DNA of 64,000 nt from Petrosia ficiformis (taxonomy: Eukaryota; Porifera; Demospongiae; Haplosclerida; Petrosiidae). Position 1 is the first letter of the stretch. Each line of letters opens with the position of its first letter. Both the position numbers and the translations under genes were made by a program. Under the pieces are notes generated by a model. It did not search any database, was not told where the DNA came from, and saw nothing but the letters and a program-made list of their open reading frames with translations. Shown here piece by piece: positions 1-11,840 of the stretch. The stretch is taken from the NCBI GenBank assembly GCA_947044365.1, contig OX345637.1, positions 3,954,501 to 4,018,500 on the forward strand, in the 5' to 3' direction.

Positions 1-163
1 TAATAACATCCATGTAGCCATAACAGCCTGTATGACAAAATAAATTGAAATTTATGCTGTAAAGTTATTTTCAGTCAACCTGCATAATTAAAATGTCTTC
101 TCTAATTCAAAAACAAATTAAAATAATTATGTAACTTTAGTTTTATACTGAGTATTGCATGTT

Positions 164-3100
164 TCAGTACTTCACAAGATGATAACTCTTTCCTTCAGAT
201 AGTTGAGAGAATCGGTAAAATTTCTTGGACCATCGCATGTCATCTTGACGCGGTTTTGCACCAGTCAACTTTTCAATCACCCATTCCATTTTATTCCAGA
301 AATCAATATAATCAAGTGGATAGTTGGCCAATCCATTTGTTATACAATACTTCACCAAGTGTGGAGGATAATGATGAATATGATGATGATCAGAGGGAAG
401 AATAAGATGGCATTTCTGTAGTAACCTGGCCCAACGAGGTACACCTGCACGAAGGTGTGACCATTTATGAATCTGGTTGGTGCTAGTTGTTAGCACTGCA
501 ATGACGGCTACAAACAATAGGAAAAGATACCATTTCTGAATTTCCTCCGGAGTAAAAGTGAGTAACGCATAAACAGGGATTCCCAAAGGTGATCCAAAAA
601 CGATGCATACATCACCCCAAGCAAGAAGAAATCTGGTACGAGTGAATGCTAAGGGGTCGATGTGATGTTCTCGGAGAATCATTAGTGCCTACATATAAAT
701 ATATATACCACTATAAAAGCTAATAGGTTATCAGAGTTTTACTTTCAGTACAAAGTAGCTATCTGTGGCATAAAATGTATGTATTCTAAACAACCTACTA
801 ATTGTTAAAACCCTGCAACTATACTAACCACTAAATTAGTCTGCTTATTTTTTGCAGTGTATTGGTTATTATTATTTAACATCCTATCACTCCATACATG
901 ACCCCAAGTTTGAATGAACTTACCAGATCCTCCCCCTCTTCACCTCCAAGAGGACGGATGGGGAGATCCCCTTTGGTAATCATGTGAGGGCTCCTCCCTC
1001 GAACTAAGACCACACCCATCCACCACAGCTGCATGCAGTCTTATAAATAGATGATAATGGGTGTGGTTTCATGGGGAAGTCACGGGTTACTGAATCCCCG
1101 TTACCCTCACAATTTCACGTCCAAAAGACGGAGAATGATACATACAACATAAATTGGTGTGGGTGGGAGGGAACTAAATAATGATGAAACTAGACCTCCA
1201 CGAAGCTGACTGACTAGTTGCAGTTGACTATCTGACTAATGATAACTGCGCTGCGCTCTGACCATGTGCTTCATGCGGGTGGACACACCTAGGCCTCATT
1301 GTGATGTTAACGATGCTTAAATCACTATTAAACATTATAGTACAAATTGATATACATACTGTAAGTACTCTGGAATGAAGAAGTAATATCAAATTAAAAT
1401 TAAAATTACAACCTTATAAAACTGAAAGGGTTATAGCTTGAGCGTGCGTTATTTTACGCACCATGTCCATTAATTGACCGAGCCCCCGGGAATAACGCAA
1501 CTTCCTTAACTATGTATACAACACATAATCGCGTAAGTGGGCACAAACATATATATATATATATATATATATATAAACATACATCGATGGCCTTACAGGC
1601 CATAAAAACAAATCAGCTTTGAGGAATATATAATTAGATTGAAACTCCTGTAACCAACTGAAGGTTAAAATAATCCCTTACTTTTTACAGTGTATTATAA
1701 CGATATCATAAATGTTATACTTAGCAAGAAAAGAAGTCAGTATTATAGTCTCAGGAACATAATTACTAAGACAGAACTATGTGGTGGTCTTCACCCTAGA
1801 GGTAGTGACTTAGTTTTTACAGTGCAGAGATATATAACCATTCTAAAAACTGATTTCTTTATTATCCAATTTGCAATTGATTGTTTACATAAGTTACATT
1901 TGCTCTGAATGGCCAAAAGACACATGGAAATCATATAAGAGGTAAAAGCCAGTCCAATGCTTTTATATATAGTTTGCAAGAAAAGACTCATTGTTAATGG
2001 CCATTTACTAAAACATCCAAATGATTTTAACAGTCAAGAATATAGCATTTAGTTGGATGTTCAGATACAGACATGCTAATGCTACAATCACTACAATTTT
2101 AGTGTCTTGTCTATTCATATTTCAAGACAACAATTTGTAACATAATTATTTCTATGTATCTGACCATAAAAAGGGTTTGGAAACCAGTAAACACATGTTT
2201 TCTACTTACTATAGACAGCTGGATTGGAGAGAACGGAAAGAAGGTCCGAAACGATCTAAATATGATAGAATAGTAATTCTATAATATCTGTCCAACCTCT
2301 ACCAGCTGCCCAGTGTAGTAGAGTCAAGCCGCCACGGGGTCAATGTGATGTTCTCGGAAGGGAACCATTAGTGCCTATATACAAATATGTGTACCGCTAA
2401 AAAAGCTAATGGGTTATTGGAGTTTTATTTTCAGTGCAAAGTATCTGTCAAATAAAACGTATGTATTCTAAACAACTTACTAATTGTTAAAACCTTGCAA
2501 CTGTACTAACCACTAAATTAGTCTGTTTTTTTTTTTGCAGCGTATTGTTTATTATTACAGTCAAATTGATATACATATTGTAAGTACTCTGGAATGAACA
2601 AGTAATATCTGTTGTTTTCACAGATGTTAGAACAGATTGATAATAATACACCATAGGTTGACTTTTAAAACTATGCTATAATTATTGTATTACTATATTC
2701 AATATAGAATGAAACTAGATTGTAGCATGAACAAGATATATGTGACTGAATTTGCGAAAATCAGGCTTATGGGATAAAATTTGAAAATTGATTTTTTGTA
2801 TTACCTGAATAGAGTATTCAATTAGCTCCAGAATGATATATGATACATCCCAATCACGCGAAAGACAAAGCTACAGTGGGGGATTAAACCATTGTAGTCA
2901 CAGATCCTTCATTTTGAAAAAAAACGCATCATTAAAAGTAATGACTAAAAACGTTTTTAGGAGTGGCTAGCGAAGCACAGAGATGTCTCCAAACTTCTCT
3001 GAAGGTACGAGTGAATAGGTAAGATGTTAGTGAAGCTTTTTATGTAATAAAACAGTGATTACCCAAGTAAGCCATAACTGTCTATTTTCTCTTGTATCTC

Positions 3101-4978
3101 AAAATTAATAATTATCCCATAAGCCTGATTTTCACAAATTCGGTCACATATAGAGAAAAAAGTATCTCTAATGACTGCTTTGTGGTGTCCAGCATTCAGT
3201 ACTCATTGGCTAACTTTGTCATGCCTGAAACACATCAGCCTATTATAGTTATTATTTTGATTATCTACTCTCTTACCTTTTAAAGGACCTTGTAGAACTT
3301 TAGAAATATACTTCAGGTAGAATAGCTAGCTATTAGTTCTAGTTTCTACGTAAGCTACACGGCTTTCTTTCTGCTGGTCTGTAACCCTTTCAATCTTGCA
3401 ACAGACACATATTCGAAATTATTATAACTACACCCACCTTGATCTCAAGCATATAATGTGTGAGGTGTGGCTCAGCATCACAGATGCAACTGAATGCAGG
3501 TTCTTTCTGGACCTCCTGGAGCAATATAACAGTCACCTCAACCTTGCTTACTAATTACTGCAAGCACAGCATCCACTCAAGTCTGCAAGCGAACGGTATT
3601 TTTCACTTATTCTCCCAACATCCCTGTCTCTCTCACTAGAACTAGCTACAAAGCAAGTCTTTACATCACACATACATGAACATCCCATTCTAATCTCCTT
3701 TTACTTTTTTTAAGTACCCTAAGCTAACTTCAAAGTAACATCAAAGGGCGGACACTTAAATCAAAGCACCGCCCGACGACATCCAACAAAGCGTGGATGT
3801 TTGGACAATAGAATGCCGACATGCAACGACCACATTGGTATACTCTTGTAATCTACAGTCATTTGGGGTGTGGTACATCCAAGATCCAGTGAATTGCACA
3901 GTTTAAATCCACTATTCTATTAAGTTGGTTACACTTCCTCTCTGACAGGAAGTTGTAAAATTACAACTTGAAAGGGTTATAGCTTGAGCGCGCATTATTT
4001 TATGTTCCACGCCCATTAATTGACCGAGCCCCTCGGGAATGACATAACTGCCTTAACTACATATACAACGCATAGTCACATAAGTGGGCACAAGCATATA
4101 TATATATATATATATATACATACATCAAACCCATGGGAAAGCAATCATAGGGATGGCCTTATAGGCCATAAAAACAAATCAGCTTTGAGGAATATATAAT
4201 TAGATTGAAACTCCTGTAACCAACTGAAGGTTAAAATAACCCATCAATTTCTATAGGCATAAATTATTAATTCTAAACATTATACCTAACAAGAAAAGAA
4301 ATCAGTATTTGATTGATATAGTCTCAGGAACATAATTACTAATACTAAAATTACTAAAACTCATGCAACCAAATCAGGGTTAAAATGACCCATTGATTTT
4401 TACATTGTAAAAAAAGCTGATTTATAGTACTAGTTTTGGACAAAGTTAAACAGTTTTTCAGCAGAATAACAGCTATAACTACAATACCATACACATTATG
4501 TTATATATGAATTAATGAAGAAGCTTTCACATACCATTCCAATAATTGGTGTATCAATTGTCCCCCAGGTCTCCATAAACCAATGTATACATCCAGAAAC
4601 AAAATCAGCTACAAGCATTCCTGCAACTGCACGCAGCACAAATAAAATAATACTGTTAATACATAATACTTTTAACAAACATGCATACATTATAGTTCAT
4701 ACTAACTTACAAGTTGTTACCAATATAGCAGGTAATCTCTCAATCTGCACATGTTTATACAGACCAGAAAATGTAATTATACTGAGTATAACAAATACAG
4801 TAACTGATACTGATCCTATCAAACGAGGAGCTGTGGAAAACAATTATATATACTTGTTCATCTATGCAATCTATGAATAATCCCAAGACTTACCTATTCG
4901 CTTCTCTTGCAATTCTCTGATTTTTTCAGTATCCAGAAGCTCATCTGGATTGACAGAAAGTGGTTCACCATTTGCCAT
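164..4978 (-). CDS. PEDS1: Plasmanylethanolamine desaturase (PEDS1/TMEM189/Kua-like), 4 exons
   Basis: Exons read on the minus strand are 4978-4894, 4830-4711, 4626-4535 and 688-164. All have GT donors and AG acceptors and the phases add up, giving about 273 codons, close to the usual length of this family. The family is an ER-membrane di-iron enzyme that introduces the vinyl-ether double bond of plasmalogens. Visible support: the ADFVSGCIHWFMETWG segment, the His clusters REHHIDP, NQIHKWSH and SDHHHIHHYPPH expected to bind iron, and hydrophobic stretches in exons 2 and 4. The start was chosen at the first ATG of exon 1 (MANGEPLSV). The exon 3 acceptor at 4627 was preferred over one a few bases upstream because only it keeps the frame. 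Oddity: exon 4 begins ALMILREHH, while a duplicated exon start in intron 3 (near 2,370) reads VPFREHH, closer to the family norm. Intron 3 (689-4534) is full of repeats. Confidence 0.92.
1432..1765 (+). repeat. Direct repeat copy 1 in PEDS1 intron 3
   Basis: The block starts near CTTGAGCG, runs through CCATTAATTGACCGAGCCCC and an (AT)n tract, then AAATCAGCTTTGAGGAATAT and CTCAGGAACATAATTACTAA. The same order of landmarks occurs at 3970-4340. Confidence 0.75.
2255..2390 (-). pseudogene. Duplicated PEDS1 exon 4 start fused to an ankyrin-repeat fragment
   Basis: On the minus strand an AG acceptor is followed by a peptide ALMVPFREHHIDP, matching the start of PEDS1 exon 4. In another frame the sequence continues directly into GLTLLHWAAGRGWTDIIELL, which has the LHWAA...G...II.LL pattern of an ankyrin repeat, followed by a stop. 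In the exon 4 frame the sequence stops soon after DPVAA. It is read as a relic of a partial exon duplication joined to unrelated coding sequence. The ankyrin call rests on one repeat only. Confidence 0.55.
3430..3975 (+). repeat. Short interspersed element, family A (most complete copy)
   Basis: Landmarks in order: GAGGTGTGGCTCAGCATC, CAACTGAATGCAGGTTCTT, CCCAACATCC, CTAATCTCCTTTTACTTTTT, ACATCCAACAAAGCGTGG, TTTGGGGTGTGGTA and TGACAGGAAGTTGTAAAATT. The same series recurs at 4985-5460, 19330-19850, 26520-27560 and, in part, 48235-48465. No ORF is conserved among copies, so it looks like a non-autonomous SINE or MITE. The exact ends are uncertain. Confidence 0.75.
3970..4340 (+). repeat. Direct repeat copy 2 in PEDS1 intron 3
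   Basis: Matches 1432-1765 landmark by landmark with scattered substitutions. It follows a family A element directly. Confidence 0.75.
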
Positions 4979-4984
4979 AACTGC

Positions 4985-5460
4985 TTTCACCCCCGGCCGG
5001 CCCGGCGTCTAAACAGGCAGGGGCGGCAGATGAGGTACATAATTCTATTGTTCAAAACGCCCACGCTTTTGTTGGATGTGGTCTAACGGTGCTTTGATTC
5101 AAATGTCCGCCCTTTGATGTTACTTTGAAGTTAGCTTAGGGCAAAAAAAAAAAAAAAAGTGAAAGGAGAGTAGAACGTTATGTTGATGTTTGTGTGATGT
5201 ATAGACTTTGTTTCTAGCTGGTTCTAGCGAGAGAGAAAGGGATGTTGGGAGAATGAGTGACAAATAGCGTTTGCGTGCAGACTTGAGTAGATGCTGTGCT
5301 TGCAGTAATTGGTAAGCAAGGGTGAGGTGAGTGTTAGATTGTTCCAGAAGTTGGAGAAAGTTGCAAATTGCCTGTATTCAGTTGCAACGAAGGTTTTGAT
5401 TTTAATAAGATGCTGAGCCACACCTCGCAATCAGTATATTACATTCATGGTAGGTGTGGT
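4985..5460 (-). repeat. Family A interspersed element, reverse copy
   Basis: Reverse complement of the 3430-3975 landmarks: AACGCCCACGCTTTTGTTGG, GATGTTACTTTGAAGTTAGC, GAGAAAGGGATGTTGGGAGA and GCTGAGCCACACCTCGCAAT. It ends near a CATGGTAGGTGTGGTTGG motif also seen in the 27.5-kb copy. Confidence 0.7.
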
Positions 5461-5689
5461 TGGAATTATTATTAAGATTAATTCATTCTTTTTTCAAAAG
5501 CCCCCGGGTTAAGAAACTGTAAGTGATATATATCGTGTTTTTCTAGTCTGGATTTTACACTGCTCTTGTAACCTTATACTATATAGCTAGTGGGACTTGG
5601 AGTGTAAGTTGTAATGCACACACACATATATAATATAATCTCAGTATAAAAATTGTAATAATTATTATTACAGTCGAGTCAAATATTGT

Positions 5690-5885
5690 GTCCAGTTATT
5701 GGGCTCTCCGCGCCTACGCGTGGGCGAGTCTTTAGCACTTTCGTTGTCATTCTGTCATTCATTCATTCTGTCTGTCCCCACTTTTTTAATTTAATCGTCG
5801 ATTTAAAGACTTCATAGAGTAGAGAAAGAAGTTTATCAAAATCGTATTGAAAAAAGATTTGGCACAGACATTGTTTTAGCGAGTT
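5690..5885 (+). repeat. Repeat family D, copy 1
   Basis: Contains CGCGCCTACGCGTGGGCGAG, a CATT-type microsatellite and AGAGAAAGAAGTTTATCAAA. An inverted copy lies at 22985-23170 in the spacer. No coding potential seen. Confidence 0.7.
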
Positions 5886-7039
5886 ATTCTTCCCAACTTT
5901 TTTTACTTTGAACAGTTATAACTTCAAACGCATACCTCCTACACCCGCCAAACTTTCTGATCTGTTCAAAAACATGGTCTTCTATTGCTCTGTTGTTTTT
6001 ATAACGAAGTAAACTGTATGAAAAGTTACTTAGAATGGAAAATGCTAAACTCACTACACATCCTAGCCAGATGCTTTAAGTAGGATCCGAAGCCTGATTT
6101 TGATCACCTTAATACCTCCTCTCTGATGATGAAGATTTTGCCAGTTTTACCACTCGCCGGTTCTCTACCTTAACGACAATCTTTGGCCATCTAGATGGTG
6201 TTGGTAGTCATAAAAAAAACTAGATATGAACAGGTATGTGTGTATTACAACTTACCTGTATATATTACCATAGATTTCAGCTTATCACTTGCGTATGGGC
6301 GGCCATTTGTTTTTCATTGCCATCCCTACATAGAGAGTACTACAGTACTAACTCTCTGATAATTTGTTCGTCTCTCGTCCATACTTGCAGTTATTTCAAC
6401 ATCTGCTAACTGAATCTCCAGAAGTAATGGATCGTATTGTTCCCATAGCTGGAGATATAACTAAACCTGGATTAGGAATTAGTAAAGAGGATGAAGAGGT
6501 ACTAGTGAAAAGTGTCTCTATTGTTTTCATTTGGCAGCTACAGTACGATTCAATGAATCGTTGAGAGACGCTTTGCAATACAATGTAATAGGTGTGAGAG
6601 AAATGATAAAACTATGTCGTAAGATGAAGAAACTACAGGTATTGCATCTGTTTGAGAATATCACTAAACAAAATCGATACTTATATTTTTCCCACCCGTA
6701 CTATGATACATAGTCACTAGTACATGTGTCTACAGCATATTCCAATTGTCAAATGAATAATATTGAAGAGATTGTCTATTCAGCTCCTGTGGATTACAAT
6801 GACTTACTACAATCAGCAAAGTATGTGACACTTACGAATGTAAAAAAAATAATTTTCATTCTTTTTATAGTTGGATGACAGATAAACAACTAGAACTTCT
6901 CTTGTCCTCTCTTCTTCAAGGTCGTCCTAATACATACACATTTACTAAAGCATTAGCTGAAAACCTGTTACAAAATGAAGCAAAAGATCTTTATCTTCAG
7001 ACCCAGTATTGTGGGAGCTGCTTGTAAAGAACCATTACC

Positions 7040-8510
7040 AGTAAGTTTAATCAGAGATGAGAAAAACCCACATGCTTCACTGCAGGAACTTATGAGCACC
7101 ATGAAGGAGCATCAAACTCATCACACCTGTGCAAAATGCTAAAGGTGTGATAAGTGTTCATTAAAATAGTTATATAAAATAAAATGATAACTATTAAAAT
7201 TATTATTAATCATCAGTCTGACAAAATGTGTAGACATAGTCTATATAATCCCCAACTTCTTTCCAGACAGAAACAATACTAGTATATAGTCTGGTGTAGC
7301 TACACCCTTCACACAGAGGAGGAAGGGTCTGGTATAGTTAGCACATAAAACTTGTGCACGTGGGATGCTAATTTTTGCTAAAACAAACAAATTATGTAGG
7401 CAAGGTGTTTCACAAGCAACATTCTCAGCTAGCTTTAAGTATACAACACTGAAGATTCTAACTTGCTTTATTGGATAGAAGAGTTATTAGGAAAGCCAGT
7501 GATGTCAAAATCATGCTTCGATAGATGCAGAAAGACAGCAAAGCGAGTGTTTGCAGTGCATATACAACTAGTTAAACCCCCAAAATCAATTAATATAATT
7601 CATTGTTTCAACAAGATATGTATGAACAACTGAATTACACAGGAAATACATAATATTAAATACACACACACACACACACAAAACCATAGTTATCATCATC
7701 ATAACATAAACATCAGATAGCACAATTAGTACTTGTAAATATTACCTAGCAAAAAAATTTTAAATCAGCATTGAGGAAAATAAAATTACTTTGCAACTCC
7801 TGTAACCAACTGAAGGGGCTCATTTTGTCTACTCTAATTCCATCTACTCTCATTTTGCCTATACTTTTGCTTACTTAAGTTACTGCCTAGAATAAGTTTA
7901 CGATACTTTTATGATAATGACATATCCCTCTGTAGATTTAGAAGGGCAAAATGAGAGTACACAAAGTGATTTTACAGTGTATGTATTAATAAACCTACAT
8001 GCATGAACATAAATTGTATATTATCTGTGACATATCTGTGCTGAGTTCTAGGGGTGCCAGCCAAATTGTGGAGAATATTCTAATAACTATATACATAGTC
8101 ACTGTACAGTTATACTCTAATTCTTCATTGCAAAAACAACATAACTATTTTATTGGTTAGTACAGTTGCAAGGATTTAACAGGATACATGCATGCAAATG
8201 CCATAACTACTTTGTACTAATTATAACCAAGTAGTTGAAGCAGTATAGTTTTAGGATGCTGTCTACTCATATTTCTTCCCAACAACCACTTTGTATCTGG
8301 CTGTTCTGGCCAACAAAAGGATTGGAAACCTGCAAACACATAATTTACTTTTTCCCTAGTGTTGCATTGTTATACTTGGTGCACATCATTCTTCTGATGA
8401 AGTTATTCTATTGTGTTTCATTCTGTATTAGTTTGCTGTCATAATTTTGTTGTTTCTTCTAAAAATAATACAGTGACGTTATTTAATATCACAATTATTA
8501 TAATTTTCAG
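7040..8510. other. Left-arm FAR intron 4
   Basis: Positions 7041-7570 pair with the right arm near 49180-48660, and 8180-8510 pair with 39910-39602. The intervening 7570-8180 holds (CA)n at 7663-7680 and a fold-back around 7849-7962 (CTCTCATTTTGCC facing GGCAAAATGAGAG). No gene seen. In the right arm this position carries about 8.7 kb of mobile DNA. Confidence 0.65.
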
Positions 8511-9579
8511 GGATGGGTTGATTCCATTCACGATGCAGCCGTTTTATTTATTGCGGTAAGTTAGTTTGGATTAAGTCTCTATGCTGTTTGATATCTATTT
8601 CTTGTTAGATTGGTAAAGGAATGCTGAGAGTGATGAAATTTCACTGGAATAATGTTCTTGATATAGTACCTGTTGATTATGTTAATAATATGTTAATTAC
8701 TATTGGATGGATAACTGCATTGAATAAGTACGTATGTATAAATGTCAGTCAACGCTAAATGTGACTTAATTAATTTGTCATTATTGATATTAATTACATA
8801 TATCTTGCATCTTTTAAAATGTATACATAGCATGGTATTATTGTGTTGGGCTTCAATCACCATTATGATACTTGACGGTTAAATCAATAGTGTATGAGAA
8901 GAGTTGTGCAGAGTTCAATATATTTTTAATTTCTTTTTTTTTCTTGTGTCTCAAATACACTATTCTTCTATTTCACTTCATCTTTACCTCACAGAACACC
9001 ATTTCCTGTTGTCTATCATTGTAATACTGGATCACATAATCCACTTTACTGGCGAAATCTTAGTGAGTTTTATACTTCAAAACCAGATTAATTTTAAAAT
9101 TAATTTTTTTAAAGATCTGTAGTATACAAGCATTGCATGAATGTAATCATAACTCTGTTCAAACATGAAACTGCATGTCAGCATGTGAGACTGGAAATAC
9201 CTATTGATTTTATATCTAGTAACAGTATGTTTCATTATTCTAAAAAAAAGAATCTCATATTTTTCATATGGCATCCTTTCATATATTTTGTATCCATACA
9301 AAATACTTTACATCAAGGAACTATAATTAATTTTCACAGCTCATCCATTTCAGCCAAAATTACATGGTATTGTACATCTATAGTGTTTTCTGAGTATACA
9401 TACTGTGGTAAACTTAGCTGCAACTCTTTATAGTCACTGACAAGTTGAATTTCAACTCAGTTTGACATGAATTTGTGTGAAGTATATAATAATAATAAAA
9501 TTTCAATACAAAAATGAGAGAAGACTTGGAGATATGAAACCCAAAAAGCGCGCAAACAAGTGCTAATGTATAATTTAGT

Positions 9580-9672
9580 TCAATTGTGTCCTATCTCAAC
9601 AAAATTAAACAAACCACTTCTGTATAACATAGCTATTCTTATGGAAGTGGTTTGTTTCATTTTCTTGGGGTA
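9580..9672 (+). repeat. Intronic hairpin in FAR intron 7 (left copy)
   Basis: AACAAACCACTTC and GAAGTGGTTTGTT face each other across a roughly 26-nt loop, with flanking AACAAAATTA / CATTTTCTTGG extending the stem to about 25 bp. The right arm has the same hairpin at 38456-38545. It could be a tiny MITE or a miRNA-like precursor. Confidence 0.7.
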
Positions 9673-10573
9673 CGCTTGAGATTCTTCTATATATTGCTAC
9701 CATTCTGAACTTGTTGGAATACTTTTTTGTGTGAAATATGTGTATATATATACAATCTCACAGTTAGATTGATAGTGAAGTCTTACACTGAGAATCCATT
9801 TGATGAAACCTTTCTTCATCCTCATGTTATAAAATGTCGGCCTTTTATCATGTGGCGATTTTGGCGGTTTGTACTTCACTATGTACCAGCTTATTTAACT
9901 GATTGTATATTCAGTGTGATGGGTAAAAAAGCAAGGTATTAACCTACATATTTCAGAACTGAAATACTAATCATGTTCTTTCTTCAGAGTGGTTATAAAT
10001 TATGAAAAATTGGACAATAGCTTGCAACAGTTGAACTACTTCACAATAAATAGCTGGCAGGTTTACAAAATTCAACATACTTCATCTCACTCTCTATTTC
10101 TCTCACTCTCTGTTTCTCACCTGCCTCTCAATTTGCTCACTATGTATACTCTCACTCTCTCTTTCTCTGTCTTTCTTTTTAACTAATGTAGTGGTCTAAT
10201 CAGAACTATGGTAAACTACTCTCCCTGCTTTCAGATGAAGACAAACAGACTTTTAATTTTGACATGACATCATTTCATTGGGATACATATATAAGTACAT
10301 TTTGTATGGGAACGAAGAAATATATACTCAATGAGAAAATGTCCAATCTACATCGTGCTAGACAGAAATTGAAAAGGTACAACGATGTATTTATACTTTC
10401 ATTAATCCACCTATCTGTCTATTTATATCGTTGAATATTATCTTTCTTTCGTGATGTCTTTTGTATATTTGTATAGATTTCGTACAATTCGATACACATT
10501 TAATATCATTTTGATTCTATTGGGGACCTGTCTCCTCTATCTTCGTTCTCGTGTTGCACTCCATTGCGTCTAA

Positions 10574-11840
10574 AATTGCTCAAGAAACTAAATGCTTCTG
10601 TAATACACTGACAGCAATTATAAATAGTTTTAAAATTGAACCAATCTAGCTAATTATACATGCTACAATGACCATTAATTGACAATATTTACCTTCCTAG
10701 CTGAATAACAAAATCGTAATTATTGGTATAGTGTACATTTTCACATGTATGACTACCACACACATATACATATTATAATTGTTCATATGCACAACATTAC
10801 CACATACAGTATAATGAATGCTTCATTGCAAGGGAAATTTATAATGGGCTTATTATTTTATCATTGAATAGCTTAAATTTATAATTGTATTACTCACAGG
10901 TGACTGCTTTGTCTACTTTGGGGAGGAACAGGACCGAAACCTATGGTTATGTAATGACCAGATTGTGGAGTTCCCCTGATGACTGGATAAAATATTTAGA
11001 AATACAAACAAGCCTACCTGTGTGTTGTCAGAAAGTGCATTACCACAGCATAAGACAAACATATTGCCTAAAAGAATATACATTGGGTGACATTCATTTT
11101 TTTTTTAAATTAATGTTTAAGTTACACAAAGGATGTCTGTTCTCTGTAAGGATGGATAAGTCCCCTGCCAACCAAAATTTTCAATTTTTTCCTAACACAC
11201 ACACACACAAACCCACTACAAAAATCATATACAATTAATACTGTGATGTAACCTTACAGTTGACCTAAGACCCAAATTATACTAAAACCACATGCCTAAC
11301 TTTTAATGTCACATGCTGATCTTTGTAATGCATATGACTTGTCACATGATCACAAATCCACATATATAGGAAGAAGGAAGATTTGCCAGGTATGTGTATC
11401 CAAATAATATGCAATGTACAGATCTCTTGCTTCTTTTAAACCCAGCAAGTTTAGTTTCTGAACATGTCTGATTTTAGCTTGTCCAGATAAGACCTGAAAA
11501 TACTCACTGATATTAGCTCCTGCCATTGAAACATACAAGTTAATTAATTCATGTCAATTTTGACAAGCCTACAAGATCCCACGCCTATATGCAAAAGGTC
11601 ATGTATCATTTCTCATGGGTATTATATTCAAAATAAATGATACAAGGCTGTAGACAAGGGGGTGCTTCCAGGGTCCTACGGTCAAAAAATTAATTAGCAA
11701 AAATTATTAATATTAATTATTAATGAATTTTTGTTTTAATGAATTCACGTCTGAAACATGGCATCTAAACAGCCATTGAAACTGGAATTATTTGTGTTCT
11801 CTAAAGTAAAATGGCCAAGAACTGATCAAGTCTATCATCG
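10574..11840. other. Region between left FAR pseudogene and LTR remnant
   Basis: No gene supported. Two short open frames are shared with the right arm: 10885-11238 (+, mirrors 36977-37210) and 11350-11538 (-, peptide starting MYVSMAGANISE, mirrors 36534-36791). Neither resembles a family I know and neither has splice context, so they are not called as genes. A (CA)n tract lies near 11200. Confidence 0.5.

Larger units (their letters stand above)
689..4534 (-). other. PEDS1 intron 3, built from repeated blocks
   Basis: No gene seen on either strand apart from the fragments listed separately. The intron contains a partial duplicate of the exon 4 start and its upstream flank (2330-2610 resembles 655-900 plus 1337-1400), a roughly 330-bp direct repeat (1432-1765 and 3970-4340), (AT)n runs near 1550 and 4100, and a full copy of a short interspersed element (3430-3975). 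Confidence 0.75.
4979..6360. other. Intergenic repeats between PEDS1 and the duplication
   Basis: No gene seen. A GC-rich stretch (CCCCCGGCCGGCCCGGCG) lies just upstream of the PEDS1 start codon and could belong to its promoter. It is followed by a reverse-oriented family A element (4985-5460), then a CG-containing repeat at 5690-5885 with (CATT)n/(ATTC)n that recurs inverted at 22985-23170. The remainder to 6360 is unassigned. Confidence 0.6.
6391..10573 (+). pseudogene. Fatty acyl-CoA reductase pseudogene (left-arm copy, exons 2-11)
   Basis: Exons: 6391-6638, 6714-6820, 6871-7040, 8511-8555, 8609-8727, 8995-9062, 9764-9935, 9988-10060, 10192-10376 and 10477-10573. Exon 1, which carries the Rossmann GGTGFMG motif in the other copy, is absent because the duplication breakpoint lies in intron 1. 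Exon 2 is 1 nt short (a T-run of 4 instead of 5 before CATTTGG). Exon 4 is 8 nt short just after the YTFTK active-site region. Both losses break the frame. Exons 5-11 remain open and spliceable, but the last exon is shortened so the protein would end 20 residues early. It lies head-to-head with PEDS1. A working product from this copy is very unlikely. Confidence 0.93.

Noticed and set aside
5224..5430. 68-codon minus-strand ORF
   Set aside because: Lies wholly within a family A interspersed element and is not conserved in other copies.
10885..11238. Small gene conserved in both arms
   Set aside because: Conservation between the arms is expected from the duplication itself. There is no family resemblance, start context or splice sites.
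11350..11538. MYVSMAGANISE peptide ORF as a gene
   Set aside because: Open in both arms but short and without known relatives. Probably exon debris of an element, and the evidence is insufficient.
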